Assembly: GCA_947594675.1 (NCBI GenBank)
Contig: CANQEF010000006.1
Span: 1-20,653, forward strand
Reading direction: 5' to 3'
DNA from: an uncultured Bacilli bacterium
GTDB taxonomy: Bacteria > Bacillota_I > Bacilli_A > RF39 > UBA660
Length of the DNA stretch: 20,653 nucleotides
Position numbers and translations under genes: made by a program
The notes under the pieces: generated by a model
Told to the model about the DNA's origin: nothing
Database searches by the model: none
What the model saw: only the letters and a program-made list of their open reading frames with translations
Part shown: positions 9,008-16,587 of the stretch, one piece after another
Layout: each line of letters opens with the position of its first letter
How positions within the stretch are numbered: the first letter of the stretch is position 1

Positions 9008-9037
9008 AATATAATACAAACGTTTTGAATAAGTCAA
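9008..9037 (-). promoter_or_regulatory. Candidate promoter with internal palindrome before paralogue 4
   Basis: On the minus strand, TTGACT (9032-9037), an 18-base spacer, then TATATT (9008-9013); a TATAAT at 9003-9008 is an alternative -10 at a poorer distance. The spacer contains the perfect palindrome AAACGTTT (9018-9025), a possible operator. The leader to the paralogue 4 start would be about 95 bases, with no obvious riboswitch or strong hairpin. Confidence 0.45.
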
Positions 9038-9050
9038 CCGACAAAACTTT

Positions 9051-10388
9051 TTAGTTACCTTTATAGTAAATTTTAAACTCTCCTATTTGCTTTATAAATT
9101 GAGTATTTTTTTCAATATATTCTTTTAAACTAGTCATATACTGAGCCACTTTAGAATAGCAACTACTACAAGAATCAACAACAAAATACTTATTTTTTTC
9201 ATTTTTTATTTTATTAAGCATCATTTCTTCTCCCCTAAAACCATGATTACCTTTATTAAGTATTGTATAATAGCTAATTTCTTGTTCATTTAGAATAGTT
9301 AAAAAAGCATTTTTATCCTGACCTAGTAAATAGATAACAGGCTTATTTTTCGTATATTTATTTAACTTGTCATAGTTAACTTTATCAGCTTTACTTAATA
9401 ATTTAAAAGGAAAATTAACAAAAGAATAAACATGAATATCTTTAATAGTATTAAAAGTTATTAAAGACCAAGATACTGATATAAAAAGCATAATAATAAA
9501 AGAAAAAACACCCATATTTTTAATTGTCAATTTACTATCAGCATTATATATTAATACAAATAAGGAAGCGAGTATAAAAAAAGATGCATGATAAGAATCA
9601 AGAACCGGATATAGTATTGATAAATAACCTATTATATAGAAATAGCTAATATTTTTCTTCCTTTTAAAAAATAAAAGTACACCTAAAAAGATAATTACTA
9701 GTAAATAGTTAAAGGAAAAATAATTATTATTAGTAAAATCAAATAAACCCAATATAGAAAGATTTAAAAAAGATTTAAATGATTTAGTAAATATTAAATA
9801 TAAAAGAAAAATTAAAGGAGGAATTAAAGCAAATAAATATCTTGATAAAATTTTAGACAGTTTCCCCAAGTTATAAATTAAGTTAATTACAAGAAAAAGA
9901 ATTCCTATATTCTGCTTAGTAATTATCCCAATACCTAAAAGAAGACCAATAATATAATTAGGAGCCTTATCTTCATAATAAATTAATAAACAAAAAAGGA
10001 AAAAGACTAAAAAATTATAGCCAGGAAAAAGACTATAAACAAAAGGGATGGGCCAAGGTAATATCATAATTATTAATAAAAACCAAGCCTTATTAGATAG
10101 TACTTTAAAGAAAAAAGCCGATAAGAGTGTTAATAACAGAGCTTGCTCAATATAAAAAAATAATGAAGAATGAGAAAATAATAAACCAATTGAATAAAAA
10201 AAGGGACTAAATAGTGGAATTAATAAATTAAAATCATTATAAGGAATTTGCCCCTTTAATATTCCATAACTAAAAGCATAATTAGCATAGGTATCCATAT
10301 TATAAGATTGATAGACAAATTGAATACAAATATAAAAAAATATAAAAAGGAAAAAATATTTTAAATTTCTTTTTAACCATTTTTTCAT
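9051..10388 (-). CDS. GT-C-like polytopic membrane protein, paralogue 5 (first in the array)
   Basis: 445 residues, the first array member after divIB (17 bases). A basic N-terminus (MKKWLKRNLK) and TM1 lead to a loop with MDTYANYAFSYGIL and IPYNDFN, then about ten TM segments and a soluble C-terminal domain from about residue 320. Motifs: FPGYNFLVF, GIGIITKQNIG, FLNLSILGLFDF, PVLDSYH, YYTILNKGNHGF and GEFKIYYKGN. A CSSC at about residues 400-403 is not seen in the other copies. The start at 10388 has AGGAG five bases upstream. Its position directly behind divIB suggests transcription with the murG-murB-divIB genes. The GT-C type transferase role is inferred from the acidic first loop and the K-Q-containing helix cap. 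Confidence 0.82.
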   Translation of the reverse strand: MKKWLKRNLKYFFLFIFFYICIQFVYQSYNMDTYANYAFSYGILKGQIPYNDFNLLIPLFSPFFYSIGLLFSHSSLFFYIEQALLLTLLSAFFFKVLSNKAWFLLIIMILPWPIPFVYSLFPGYNFLVFFLFCLLIYYEDKAPNYIIGLLLGIGIITKQNIGILFLVINLIYNLGKLSKILSRYLFALIPPLIFLLYLIFTKSFKSFLNLSILGLFDFTNNNYFSFNYLLVIIFLGVLLFFKRKKNISYFYIIGYLSILYPVLDSYHASFFILASLFVLIYNADSKLTIKNMGVFSFIIMLFISVSWSLITFNTIKDIHVYSFVNFPFKLLSKADKVNYDKLNKYTKNKPVIYLLGQDKNAFLTILNEQEISYYTILNKGNHGFRGEEMMLNKIKNEKNKYFVVDSCSSCYSKVAQYMTSLKEYIEKNTQFIKQIGEFKIYYKGN

Positions 10389-10405
10389 AAATACTCCTAT
10401 AGTTA

Positions 10406-11095
10406 CTATTCTTTTATTTGAAAATGATTTCCATTATCTAGATAAAGAATTCCCTTGTGATTTTCTAACTGACTTAAAACTTTGTTATAATAATTAATCA
10501 TCTTAAATTTTGTTAATGTCAAATAAACCATATTTCCATCATCCATATATAATAAAAATCGATCTTTATCCAAATTATTAGGTTGATATTCTATATCGGA
10601 AATTTTCCCTAAGATATCTTTTTCAATATTATTCATACCCTTAATAAATTTTAAAGTCTTATCTTCTGGAATACTATTTAGAAGTCTTGGTATTCTAAAA
10701 GAAGAGGCAACACTATCATAAGAAACACTTTCATTATTACTCAAAACTATCTTTTGAGAAGTGTTATCAAAATAAAGAGCTTTATTTTCTGAAACATCTA
10801 ATTCTAAAATATGGAAAAATTTTCTTTTCACTTTGACACTTGAAACGTAAGGACTCTTTTCAATATTGTTTTTTAATTTAGAACCACTTATACTAAAATA
10901 CTTAGGATAATTTTTTAAATTAGCCAATTCAAGAATATAGTCATCATTTAAAAAAGTTGTATTTTTTATAATTATATTTTTAACAGGAATATCTAAATAA
11001 AATTTAACGCCAAAAAATAGTCCAATTAAAACTAAAAGAACTAATAGAAAATTAAATACTTTAAGTTTTCTTTTTTTAACTATTTTTTTAGCCAT
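10406..11095 (-). CDS. divIB: Cell division protein DivIB/FtsQ
   Basis: Bitopic divisome protein that works with FtsL and DivIC at the outer face of the membrane. The 229 residues give a Lys-rich cytoplasmic tail (MAKKIVKKRKLK), one TM helix at about 14-34, a POTRA domain from about 37 (VKNIIIKNTTFLNDDYI, then SPYVSSVKVKR), and a beta domain. Length is close to that of other small DivIB proteins, without a long C-terminal tail. The start at 11095 has GGGAG six bases upstream, formed by the last codon and TAG of murB, with three bases between genes. The order murG-murB-divIB is typical of Gram-positive dcw clusters and supports the call. Confidence 0.92.
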   Translation of the reverse strand: MAKKIVKKRKLKVFNFLLVLLVLIGLFFGVKFYLDIPVKNIIIKNTTFLNDDYILELANLKNYPKYFSISGSKLKNNIEKSPYVSSVKVKRKFFHILELDVSENKALYFDNTSQKIVLSNNESVSYDSVASSFRIPRLLNSIPEDKTLKFIKGMNNIEKDILGKISDIEYQPNNLDKDRFLLYMDDGNMVYLTLTKFKMINYYNKVLSQLENHKGILYLDNGNHFQIKE

Positions 11096-11098
11096 GCT

Positions 11099-12007
11099 CT
11101 ACTCCCAATTTACAAATTCTTGTTCTATTTTCATATCAACTTTATATTTATCCAAAACTTCCTTATGAACTAATTCAATTAAATTTTTAATATCTTCACT
11201 CTTAGCTTTCTTATAATTTATAATAAAATTAGCATGTTTATCACTAACCATTGCTCCCCCTACTTTTTTACCCTTTAAACCTAAGCTCTCAATCATTTGA
11301 CCTGCATACATCCCGGTAGGATTACGAAAAACACTTCCAGCTGATGGATATTCTAAAGGCTGTGACTCCATTCTTCTTTTTCTTCTTTCTTTAATAACTT
11401 CTTCAATTGCCTGTTTATTACCTTTATCTAATTTTATTAATACTTCTAAACATATATAATTAGGATGACTTTGTAAGAAAGAACTACGATAATGAAAATT
11501 CATCTCTTTATTTTCTAAAGTAATTATTTTTAAATCGGGCGTTAATACTTTTACTTCTCTAACAATATAACCCATATCACTTTTATAAGCACCAGCATTC
11601 ATATAAACACTACCACCAACACTACCGGGAATGCCAGATGCAAATTCCAAACCAGCCAAGCCCCTCTTCGCAGCCATAAGACTTAATTTCATCAAAGAAT
11701 AACCAGCACCAACACGAATCTTATTACCATTCAAAAACTTAATATCATCAAACTCAGATAACTTAATAATAACCCCATTAAAAGGCTTATCGCTAAACAA
11801 AACATTAGAACCATTACCCAATATTTTATAAAGAATATTTTCATTTCTCAAAAACTTTAAAACTTTTATCAAAGAAGAAACATTTTTAGGATAAACAATA
11901 GCCAAAGCTTTCCCACCTACTTTATAAGTAGTATATTTACTTAGACAAACCTTTTCTTCAACTTTTCCTATATTTAAAGTCTCAAGCCTTTCAATTAAAT
12001 TATTCAT
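11099..12007 (-). CDS. murB: UDP-N-acetylenolpyruvoylglucosamine reductase MurB
   Basis: Flavoenzyme that reduces UDP-GlcNAc-enolpyruvate to UDP-MurNAc with NADPH in the cytoplasm. The 302 residues show the FAD site LGNGSNVLFSD (63-73) and SGIPGSVGGSVYMNAGA (124-140), R174 in HYRSS, the proton-donor Ser at 225 (PSAGSVFRNP) and a C-terminal Glu at 295. The short form matches the Gram-positive type II enzyme. The ATG at 12007 is preferred over the GTG at 12016 because AGGTG sits six bases before it, the same spacing as in murG. The SD overlaps the murG stop. divIB follows after three bases. Confidence 0.97.
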   Translation of the reverse strand: MNNLIERLETLNIGKVEEKVCLSKYTTYKVGGKALAIVYPKNVSSLIKVLKFLRNENILYKILGNGSNVLFSDKPFNGVIIKLSEFDDIKFLNGNKIRVGAGYSLMKLSLMAAKRGLAGLEFASGIPGSVGGSVYMNAGAYKSDMGYIVREVKVLTPDLKIITLENKEMNFHYRSSFLQSHPNYICLEVLIKLDKGNKQAIEEVIKERRKRRMESQPLEYPSAGSVFRNPTGMYAGQMIESLGLKGKKVGGAMVSDKHANFIINYKKAKSEDIKNLIELVHKEVLDKYKVDMKIEQEFVNWE

Positions 12008-12012
12008 ATCCT

Positions 12013-13089
12013 TCACCTAATTATCTTTCTTAATTCTTTATAAATTCTTGTAGCTGAATCTGCAACACCTAATTTTTGACTACTCTCTTTCATTTTACTA
12101 TAAATTTCTTTATTATCAAATAATTTATCAATCTCTAAAATTATCTTATCTTTAGAAAATTCCTCTTCTGTAACAATAATACAAGCACCATTTTCTTCCA
12201 AATCTTTAGCATTCTTATATTGATGATTATTAGTAACATAAGGAGAAGGAACTAAAATCGCTGGAAGACCAATAGCAGTAATTTCTGCAATAGTTGAAGC
12301 TCCTGCTCTTGAAACTATCAAATCAGTATCTTTTAAAAGATTAATTAAATTATCCAAAAAAGGAATAATTTTAACATTTTCAGGAATATCTAAATTACTA
12401 TAAGCTTCATAATAATTGTTACCTGTAATTATTAAAACTTGATAATTTTTATCTTTAAATCCTGGTATTAATTCTTTAAGCTTTTCAGTCATTGTAATTG
12501 AACCTAAAGATCCCATTACGAAAACTACTAATTTTTTATTCTCTGAAAAACCCAATTCTCTCTTATAAAGAATTTTTTTAGATATAATTTCTTCACTTCT
12601 TGGATTACCAGTATAAATTGTTTTTTCTTTAGCAAAATACTTAACACTACTAGGTAATGATACACATATTTTATCCGCAAAAGATGATATAAATTTATTT
12701 GATATTCCAGGTAAAGAATTCTGCTCATGAATTAATATAGGATATTTCAACTTCTTAGCGGCATATAATACTGGCGCTGTTATATATCCACCTGCTCCAA
12801 TAACAACATCTGGTTTAAATTCACTTATAATTTTCTTAGAATCTTTAATAGCCTTATTAAACTTTTTTAAAACATCAATATTAGAAAAAAGCTTTTTACG
12901 ATTTAAACCACTCATTTCTAAACCAATAAATTTAATATTCATCTTAGGTATGATATCTTTTTCCATTCTATCTGTTGTTCCAATATACAATATTTCACTA
13001 TTAGGTTCTTGATCTTTAATCTTATTTATAATAGCTACAGCTGGATAAATATGCCCCCCTGTTCCCCCTGCAACGACAATAGCTTTCAT
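12013..13089 (-). CDS. murG: UDP-GlcNAc transferase MurG (lipid II synthase)
   Basis: Membrane-associated GT28 enzyme that adds GlcNAc to lipid I to give lipid II at the inner face of the membrane. The 358 residues start with the glycine-rich loop AGGTGGHIYPA (7-17, H13), followed by HEQNSLPG in the N-domain and, in the C-domain, the donor-site segment SRAGASTIAEITAIGLP. The ATG at 13089 is chosen over the in-frame GTG at 13098 because AGGTG lies six bases before it and the N-terminus then matches the family. Ends in TGA, three bases from the murB start. First gene of the operon, behind an extended -10 promoter. Confidence 0.97.
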   Translation of the reverse strand: MKAIVVAGGTGGHIYPAVAIINKIKDQEPNSEILYIGTTDRMEKDIIPKMNIKFIGLEMSGLNRKKLFSNIDVLKKFNKAIKDSKKIISEFKPDVVIGAGGYITAPVLYAAKKLKYPILIHEQNSLPGISNKFISSFADKICVSLPSSVKYFAKEKTIYTGNPRSEEIISKKILYKRELGFSENKKLVVFVMGSLGSITMTEKLKELIPGFKDKNYQVLIITGNNYYEAYSNLDIPENVKIIPFLDNLINLLKDTDLIVSRAGASTIAEITAIGLPAILVPSPYVTNNHQYKNAKDLEENGACIIVTEEEFSKDKIILEIDKLFDNKEIYSKMKESSQKLGVADSATRIYKELRKIIR

Positions 13090-13108
13090 AGAAATCACCT
13101 GTTAATTT

Positions 13109-13117
13109 ATTATAGCA
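13109..13117 (-). promoter_or_regulatory. Extended -10 promoter for the murG operon
   Basis: Minus-strand TGCTATAAT: a perfect TATAAT (13109-13114) with a TGn extension. The sequence 17 bases upstream (TCTAAA) is a poor -35, as is common with extended -10 sites. The transcript would start near 13102, about 13 bases before the murG ATG. It is divergent from the tmcAL promoter; about 130 AT-rich bases lie between them with no other clear feature. Confidence 0.6.
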
Positions 13118-13251
13118 TACAAATCAGTATTTTTAGATTAGTCTATTTAACTTTACATTTAATTTTATTCATTTTACTGTAAATAAATTCTAATTTTACA
13201 TTAGTCTTAATACTATTAAATTTAAATTATTTATTCAACATTATTTTTAAG

Positions 13252-13280
13252 TTGTAAAGATTTATTTGTTATGCTAAAAT
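13252..13280 (+). promoter_or_regulatory. Extended -10 promoter for tmcAL-gmk
   Basis: TTGTAA (13252-13257), a 17-base spacer ending in TGC, then TAAAAT (13275-13280). The predicted start of transcription near 13287 lies downstream of the ATG at 13279, which overlaps the -10 and so is unlikely to initiate translation from this promoter. Confidence 0.55.
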
Positions 13281-13290
13281 GTATAAAACG

Positions 13291-13308
13291 AAAGGAGCGA
13301 TTTTTATT
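13291..13308 (+). promoter_or_regulatory. Ribosome binding site that points to an ATT start for tmcAL
   Basis: AAAGGAG (13291-13297), eight bases, then ATT (13306-13308) followed by codons for KSIGIIAEYNPFHNGH. The family normally begins MKxxG, so ATT falls exactly where ATG is expected. No ATG, GTG or TTG lies in frame at a usable distance from this SD. Confidence 0.6.
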
Positions 13309-14448
13309 AAATCTATTGGTATAATTGCAGAATATAACCCTTTTCATAACGGACATTTATATCATCTTCAAGAAATTAAAAAAAAATATAAAGATTACAC
13401 CATTATTTTAGTATTAAGTGGAAGTTTTACTCAACGTGGACAAGCAAGTATTATTAGTAAAGATAAAAAAGTTAGAATTGCCTTAAATGCTGGTATAGAT
13501 TTAATAGTAGAATTACCATTTGTATATGCTACTCAAAGTGCTGATTATTTTAGCTATGGAGCAATTACTATATTAGAATATCTAAAAGTAGAAAAAGTAA
13601 TATTTGGTAGTGAATGCAATAATATTAAAGATATAGAATTAATTGCCAAAAGTCAAATTGAAAATGAAGACTTTGAAAAACTAGTTAAAATATACTGTAA
13701 ATTAGGTAACAATTATCCTACTTCTTTATCTCTTGCTCTAGAAGATTTAATTGGTAAAAAAATTGAAACCCCCAATGATTTATTAGGAATTAGCTATGTT
13801 AAAACTATTTTACAAAATAAATATAACATCAAATATGATTGTATAAAAAGAACAGTACCTTATCATAGTCTAGAATTAAATAATGAATTTGCCTCTGCTA
13901 CAGCAATTAGACAGGCTTTATATGAAAAAAAAGATATTTCTAAATTCGTTCCTTCTTATACTTTAGATTATTTAGATGATTTACACTTCACTCAAGAATA
14001 CTTTCCTTTTCTAAAATATAAAATTTTAACTGAAGAAAACTTAGAAAAATATCAAACAGTAGATAGCGGCATAAGTAAAAAACTAAAACAAGTAATAGCA
14101 AGTACAACTAGTTATGAACAATTAGTTAATTCACTAAAGCAAAAAAGATTAACAGAAAACAAAATTCATCGACTTCTCCTTCATATTCTTTGCAATTTTA
14201 CTAAAGAAAAAGCATTAAAAATGCAAGAAGTTAGATACATAAGAATATTAGGTTTCAATAAATTAGGTCAAAAATATTTAAATTCAGTAAAAAAAGAACT
14301 TCCAGTACCAATCATTAGCAAATTAAAAAGAGAAAAAGATGAAATGTTAAATTTAGAATTAAAATGTCAAGAAATATATGATATTTTGAGTAAAAATAAA
14401 TTAAAGGAAGAACAAATATTTCCAATAAAGGAGGAAGAAAATGATTAA
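13306..14448 (+). CDS. tmcAL: tRNA(Met) cytidine acetate ligase TmcAL (YlbM type)
   Basis: ATP-dependent enzyme that makes N4-acetylcytidine at the wobble base of elongator tRNA(Met), using acetate. The nucleotidyltransferase-like N-terminus has EYNPFHNGH with the HxGH at residues 14-17, then LSGSFTQRGQ, ELPFVYATQSADYF and VIFGSEC, all hallmarks of this family. 380 residues from the proposed ATT start, normal for YlbM. The frame is also open back to an ATG at 13279, giving nine more residues (MYKTKGAIF), but that ATG has no SD, lies inside the predicted -10, and its extra residues encode the SD itself. The gene overlaps gmk by eight bases, and the gmk SD lies in its last codons. Function is secure; the start codon is the open point. 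Confidence 0.93.
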   Translation: MKSIGIIAEYNPFHNGHLYHLQEIKKKYKDYTIILVLSGSFTQRGQASIISKDKKVRIALNAGIDLIVELPFVYATQSADYFSYGAITILEYLKVEKVIFGSECNNIKDIELIAKSQIENEDFEKLVKIYCKLGNNYPTSLSLALEDLIGKKIETPNDLLGISYVKTILQNKYNIKYDCIKRTVPYHSLELNNEFASATAIRQALYEKKDISKFVPSYTLDYLDDLHFTQEYFPFLKYKILTEENLEKYQTVDSGISKKLKQVIASTTSYEQLVNSLKQKRLTENKIHRLLLHILCNFTKEKALKMQEVRYIRILGFNKLGQKYLNSVKKELPVPIISKLKREKDEMLNLELKCQEIYDILSKNKLKEEQIFPIKEEEND

Positions 14449-15121
14449 GCAAAAAAAAGCAGGACAAGTAATTGTAATTTCATCACCTAGTGGAGGTGGC
14501 AAAGGAAGTATTATTGAAGGACTATTAAAAAATGATAATAAAACAAGAGTTTTATCTGTTTCAACAACATCAAGAAATATGCGCGACAATGATATTCCTG
14601 GTGTCACTTATAATTTTGTAACTAAAGAGGAATTTGAAAAATTAATTAAAGAAAATTATTTTTTAGAATACACTGAATATGCGGGTAATTATTATGGCAC
14701 TCCTAAAGGATTTATCAAAGAAAAATTAGAAAAAGGAATTGATGTTATCCTAGAAATTGAAATTGAAGGAGCTAGTAATATTAAGAAGTTAATTCCAGAG
14801 GCTATCTTTATTTTTATCATGCCACCATCTCTAAAAGTTTTAATTAATCGTCTAAAAAAACGTAATACTGATAGCCAGGAAAAAATAATTGAAAGATTTA
14901 ATATTGCCTACAAAGAAATTAATGAAGTATCTAAATATAATTATGTAGTCGTAAATGACAATCTAGAAGATGCAATTAATAAAGTAGAATCTATACTTAA
15001 AGCCGAAAAATGCCGTGTTGATAGAATTGAAGAAGTTTATCTTGATACAAAAGAAGAAGAAATCCATGAGTTATTGATGGAAGAAGACTTTGATAACACT
15101 AATCTAGCAGAAAAAATTTAA
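14441..15121 (+). CDS. gmk: Guanylate kinase
   Basis: Cytoplasmic kinase converting GMP to GDP with ATP. The 226 residues have the P-loop SPSGGGKGS (15-23), the GMP-binding region STTSRNMRDNDIPGVTY with the conserved TSR, the downstream EYAGNYYGTP, and a lid segment LKKRNTDSQEKIIERF. A C-terminal extension of about 25 acidic residues follows the core (EEEIHELLMEEDFD...), a little longer than usual. AAAGGAGG six bases upstream sets the start at 14441, inside the end of tmcAL, implying coupled translation. Followed by a bidirectional terminator. Confidence 0.97.
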   Translation: MIKQKKAGQVIVISSPSGGGKGSIIEGLLKNDNKTRVLSVSTTSRNMRDNDIPGVTYNFVTKEEFEKLIKENYFLEYTEYAGNYYGTPKGFIKEKLEKGIDVILEIEIEGASNIKKLIPEAIFIFIMPPSLKVLINRLKKRNTDSQEKIIERFNIAYKEINEVSKYNYVVVNDNLEDAINKVESILKAEKCRVDRIEEVYLDTKEEEIHELLMEEDFDNTNLAEKI

Positions 15122-15131
15122 TCATCCAAAT

Positions 15132-15157
15132 AAAAATTGAGTTCAAGCTCAATTTTT
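15132..15157. terminator. Bidirectional terminator between gmk and pyk
   Basis: A 10-bp perfect stem, AAAAATTGAG (15132-15141) against CTCAATTTTT (15148-15157), with loop TTCAAG. It ends in a T-run on both strands, fitting the convergent genes gmk (plus) and pyk (minus). The pyk stop codon TGA lies within the stem. Confidence 0.85.
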
Positions 15158-16564
15158 TATTTGCTCTATTTTCATTAAATTAGTAGGAGATGCTTTTTTA
15201 GTATTAGGAAAAGATCCTGTAGTTATAACAATATCATTATCTTTTAATGGCATAAAATCTTTAGCTATATTAATACTTTCTATTAATATATCATCTGTTG
15301 AATTATAGTGAGGCATTTCTTTAGTATAAACTCCCCAATATAAAGCTAATCTTCTTCCTGATTTTAAGTCAGGGCATAAAGCCAAAATAGGAGCATTTGG
15401 TTTTAAATTAGAAATTATTCGAGCCGTTGAACCACTAATAGTAGCAGCACAAATTAATTTTGCCCCCAATGTATTAGCACTTTCAACGACACTTTCACAA
15501 ATAGCCATTGGAACACTAAAATTCAATTTTTTTTCTAACATAAAATCAAAAGTCGTATAAATTTCTGTAATTTCACAAATACGGGCCATAGCCTCCACCG
15601 TTTCAACAGGATGTTTTCCAACAGTTGTTTCTCCACTCAACATAACTGCATCTGTACCATCTATGACAGCATTAGCAATATCACTCGTCTCTGCTCTTTT
15701 AGGACGATTTTCTTCCATCATAGTTTCCAACATTTCCGTTGCAACAACACAAACCTTACCCTTTGCTCGACATTTTTTTATCATCTCTTTTTGTATTATT
15801 GGTAAACGTTCAGACAAAATTTCGGTTCCCAAATCGCCTCTAGCAACCATAATGCCAGCACATTCTTCTAATATCTCATCTAAATTTTTTATTCCTAATT
15901 CACTTTCTATTTTACAAATAATTTGTAAATCTTCTCTACCATATTCCTTTAATAATTCTTTGACTTCTAAAACATCTTCTTTACACGATACAAAAGAAAT
16001 AGCTAAATATTCTCCTCCCGTTTCACAAGCATAACGTATATCATCCCTATCAACATCACTAATATAAGGAATATTTAACTTTAAGCCGGGAACACTAATG
16101 CTCTTATGACTTCCTAAAAAACCTCCATCAATAATTTCACAAGTAACGCCATCTTCCTCTTTAGATAATACTTTAATTTTCATTTTACCATTTTCCAACA
16201 AAATTTCAGTATCAACATCAAAGTCATTTATAACTTCTGGATGATTAACAGAAAAACACTCTTCTGTACCCAAAATATTTTCTTTTACAATTCTAATTTT
16301 TTTTCCAGGAATCAATTGTATAGAATTATCTTTTACTTCACCGCCACGAAATTCAGGTCCCTTCGTATCCCATAAAATTGCTATATTTTTACCAGTTTTT
16401 TCACGCACTTGACGTACTAATGATACAACTTTTTCTCTATCATCAATAGCTGCATGAGTAAAATTTATTCTCGCAACATCCATACCTGCATAAACCATCT
16501 TCTCCATTACTTCTCTATCACTGCTGGCAGGACCAATACTACAAATTATTTTTGTCTTCTTCAT
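15149..16564 (-). CDS. pyk: Pyruvate kinase
   Basis: Last step of glycolysis: PEP plus ADP to pyruvate plus ATP. The 471 residues begin KIICSIGPASS, with ARINFTH (31-37) supplying the conserved Arg and Asn, TKGPEFRGG starting the B domain (about 70-170), the active-site Lys and Glu in ICKIES (K218, E220), MVARGDLG (239-246), and NAVIDGTDAVMLSGET (298-313). It lacks the extra PEP-utiliser C-terminal domain found in B. subtilis and other Bacilli, so it is the plain tetrameric type in length. Start at 16564 with GGGAG six bases upstream, 23 bases after mutM. Ends in TGA inside the terminator. Confidence 0.97.
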   Translation of the reverse strand: MKKTKIICSIGPASSDREVMEKMVYAGMDVARINFTHAAIDDREKVVSLVRQVREKTGKNIAILWDTKGPEFRGGEVKDNSIQLIPGKKIRIVKENILGTEECFSVNHPEVINDFDVDTEILLENGKMKIKVLSKEEDGVTCEIIDGGFLGSHKSISVPGLKLNIPYISDVDRDDIRYACETGGEYLAISFVSCKEDVLEVKELLKEYGREDLQIICKIESELGIKNLDEILEECAGIMVARGDLGTEILSERLPIIQKEMIKKCRAKGKVCVVATEMLETMMEENRPKRAETSDIANAVIDGTDAVMLSGETTVGKHPVETVEAMARICEITEIYTTFDFMLEKKLNFSVPMAICESVVESANTLGAKLICAATISGSTARIISNLKPNAPILALCPDLKSGRRLALYWGVYTKEMPHYNSTDDILIESINIAKDFMPLKDNDIVITTGSFPNTKKASPTNLMKIEQIKN

Positions 16565-16587
16565 TTTTTTCTCCCTTCATCTTTATT

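Larger units (their letters stand above)
3559..10388 (-). repeat. Tandem array of five paralogous membrane-protein genes
   Basis: Five genes of 439-449 codons in the same orientation, all members of one family, lie head to tail between divIB and ftsA. They share, in order: D-x4-Y-x-F-S-[YH], P-Y-x-D-[FI]-N, [TSG]-Y-N-x-[FL], IG-x3-GL-like then K-[QF]-[TN]-x-G, GL[FI]-x-F-x3-N, P-[ILV]-[ILF]-D-x2-H, and a C-terminal GN-x-G-[FY]. The second and third genes (4879-7563) resemble each other most, the fourth and fifth (7567-10388) likewise, and the first (3559-4878) is the most diverged. This pattern suggests repeated local duplication. Nucleotide identity is not obviously high, so the duplications are old. 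Confidence 0.9.

Noticed and set aside
9018..9025. AAACGTTT as a third LexA box
   Set aside because: It lacks the GAAC-N4-GTTC spacing of Gram-positive LexA sites; a different operator, if any.
3559..10388. Array as a transposon, phage module or transporter operon
   Set aside because: No transposase, integrase, terminal repeats or ABC/MFS motifs; all copies belong to one polytopic family with a soluble C-terminal domain.
13118..13251. AT-rich region between the murG and tmcAL promoters as an RNA gene or riboswitch
   Set aside because: Only short inverted repeats such as TTTAC-T-GTAAA (13173-13183) are seen; no stable fold or open frame stands out.
13279..13305. ATG at 13279 as the start of tmcAL
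   Set aside because: It has no SD, overlaps the likely -10, and the added residues are encoded by the SD region of the downstream ATT start.
15663..16034. Plus-strand open frame of 123 codons opposite pyk
   Set aside because: It lies wholly within a well-conserved gene on the other strand, with no SD and no recognisable protein features. Other antisense frames (for example inside ftsZ, ftsA and murG) were left out for the same reason.
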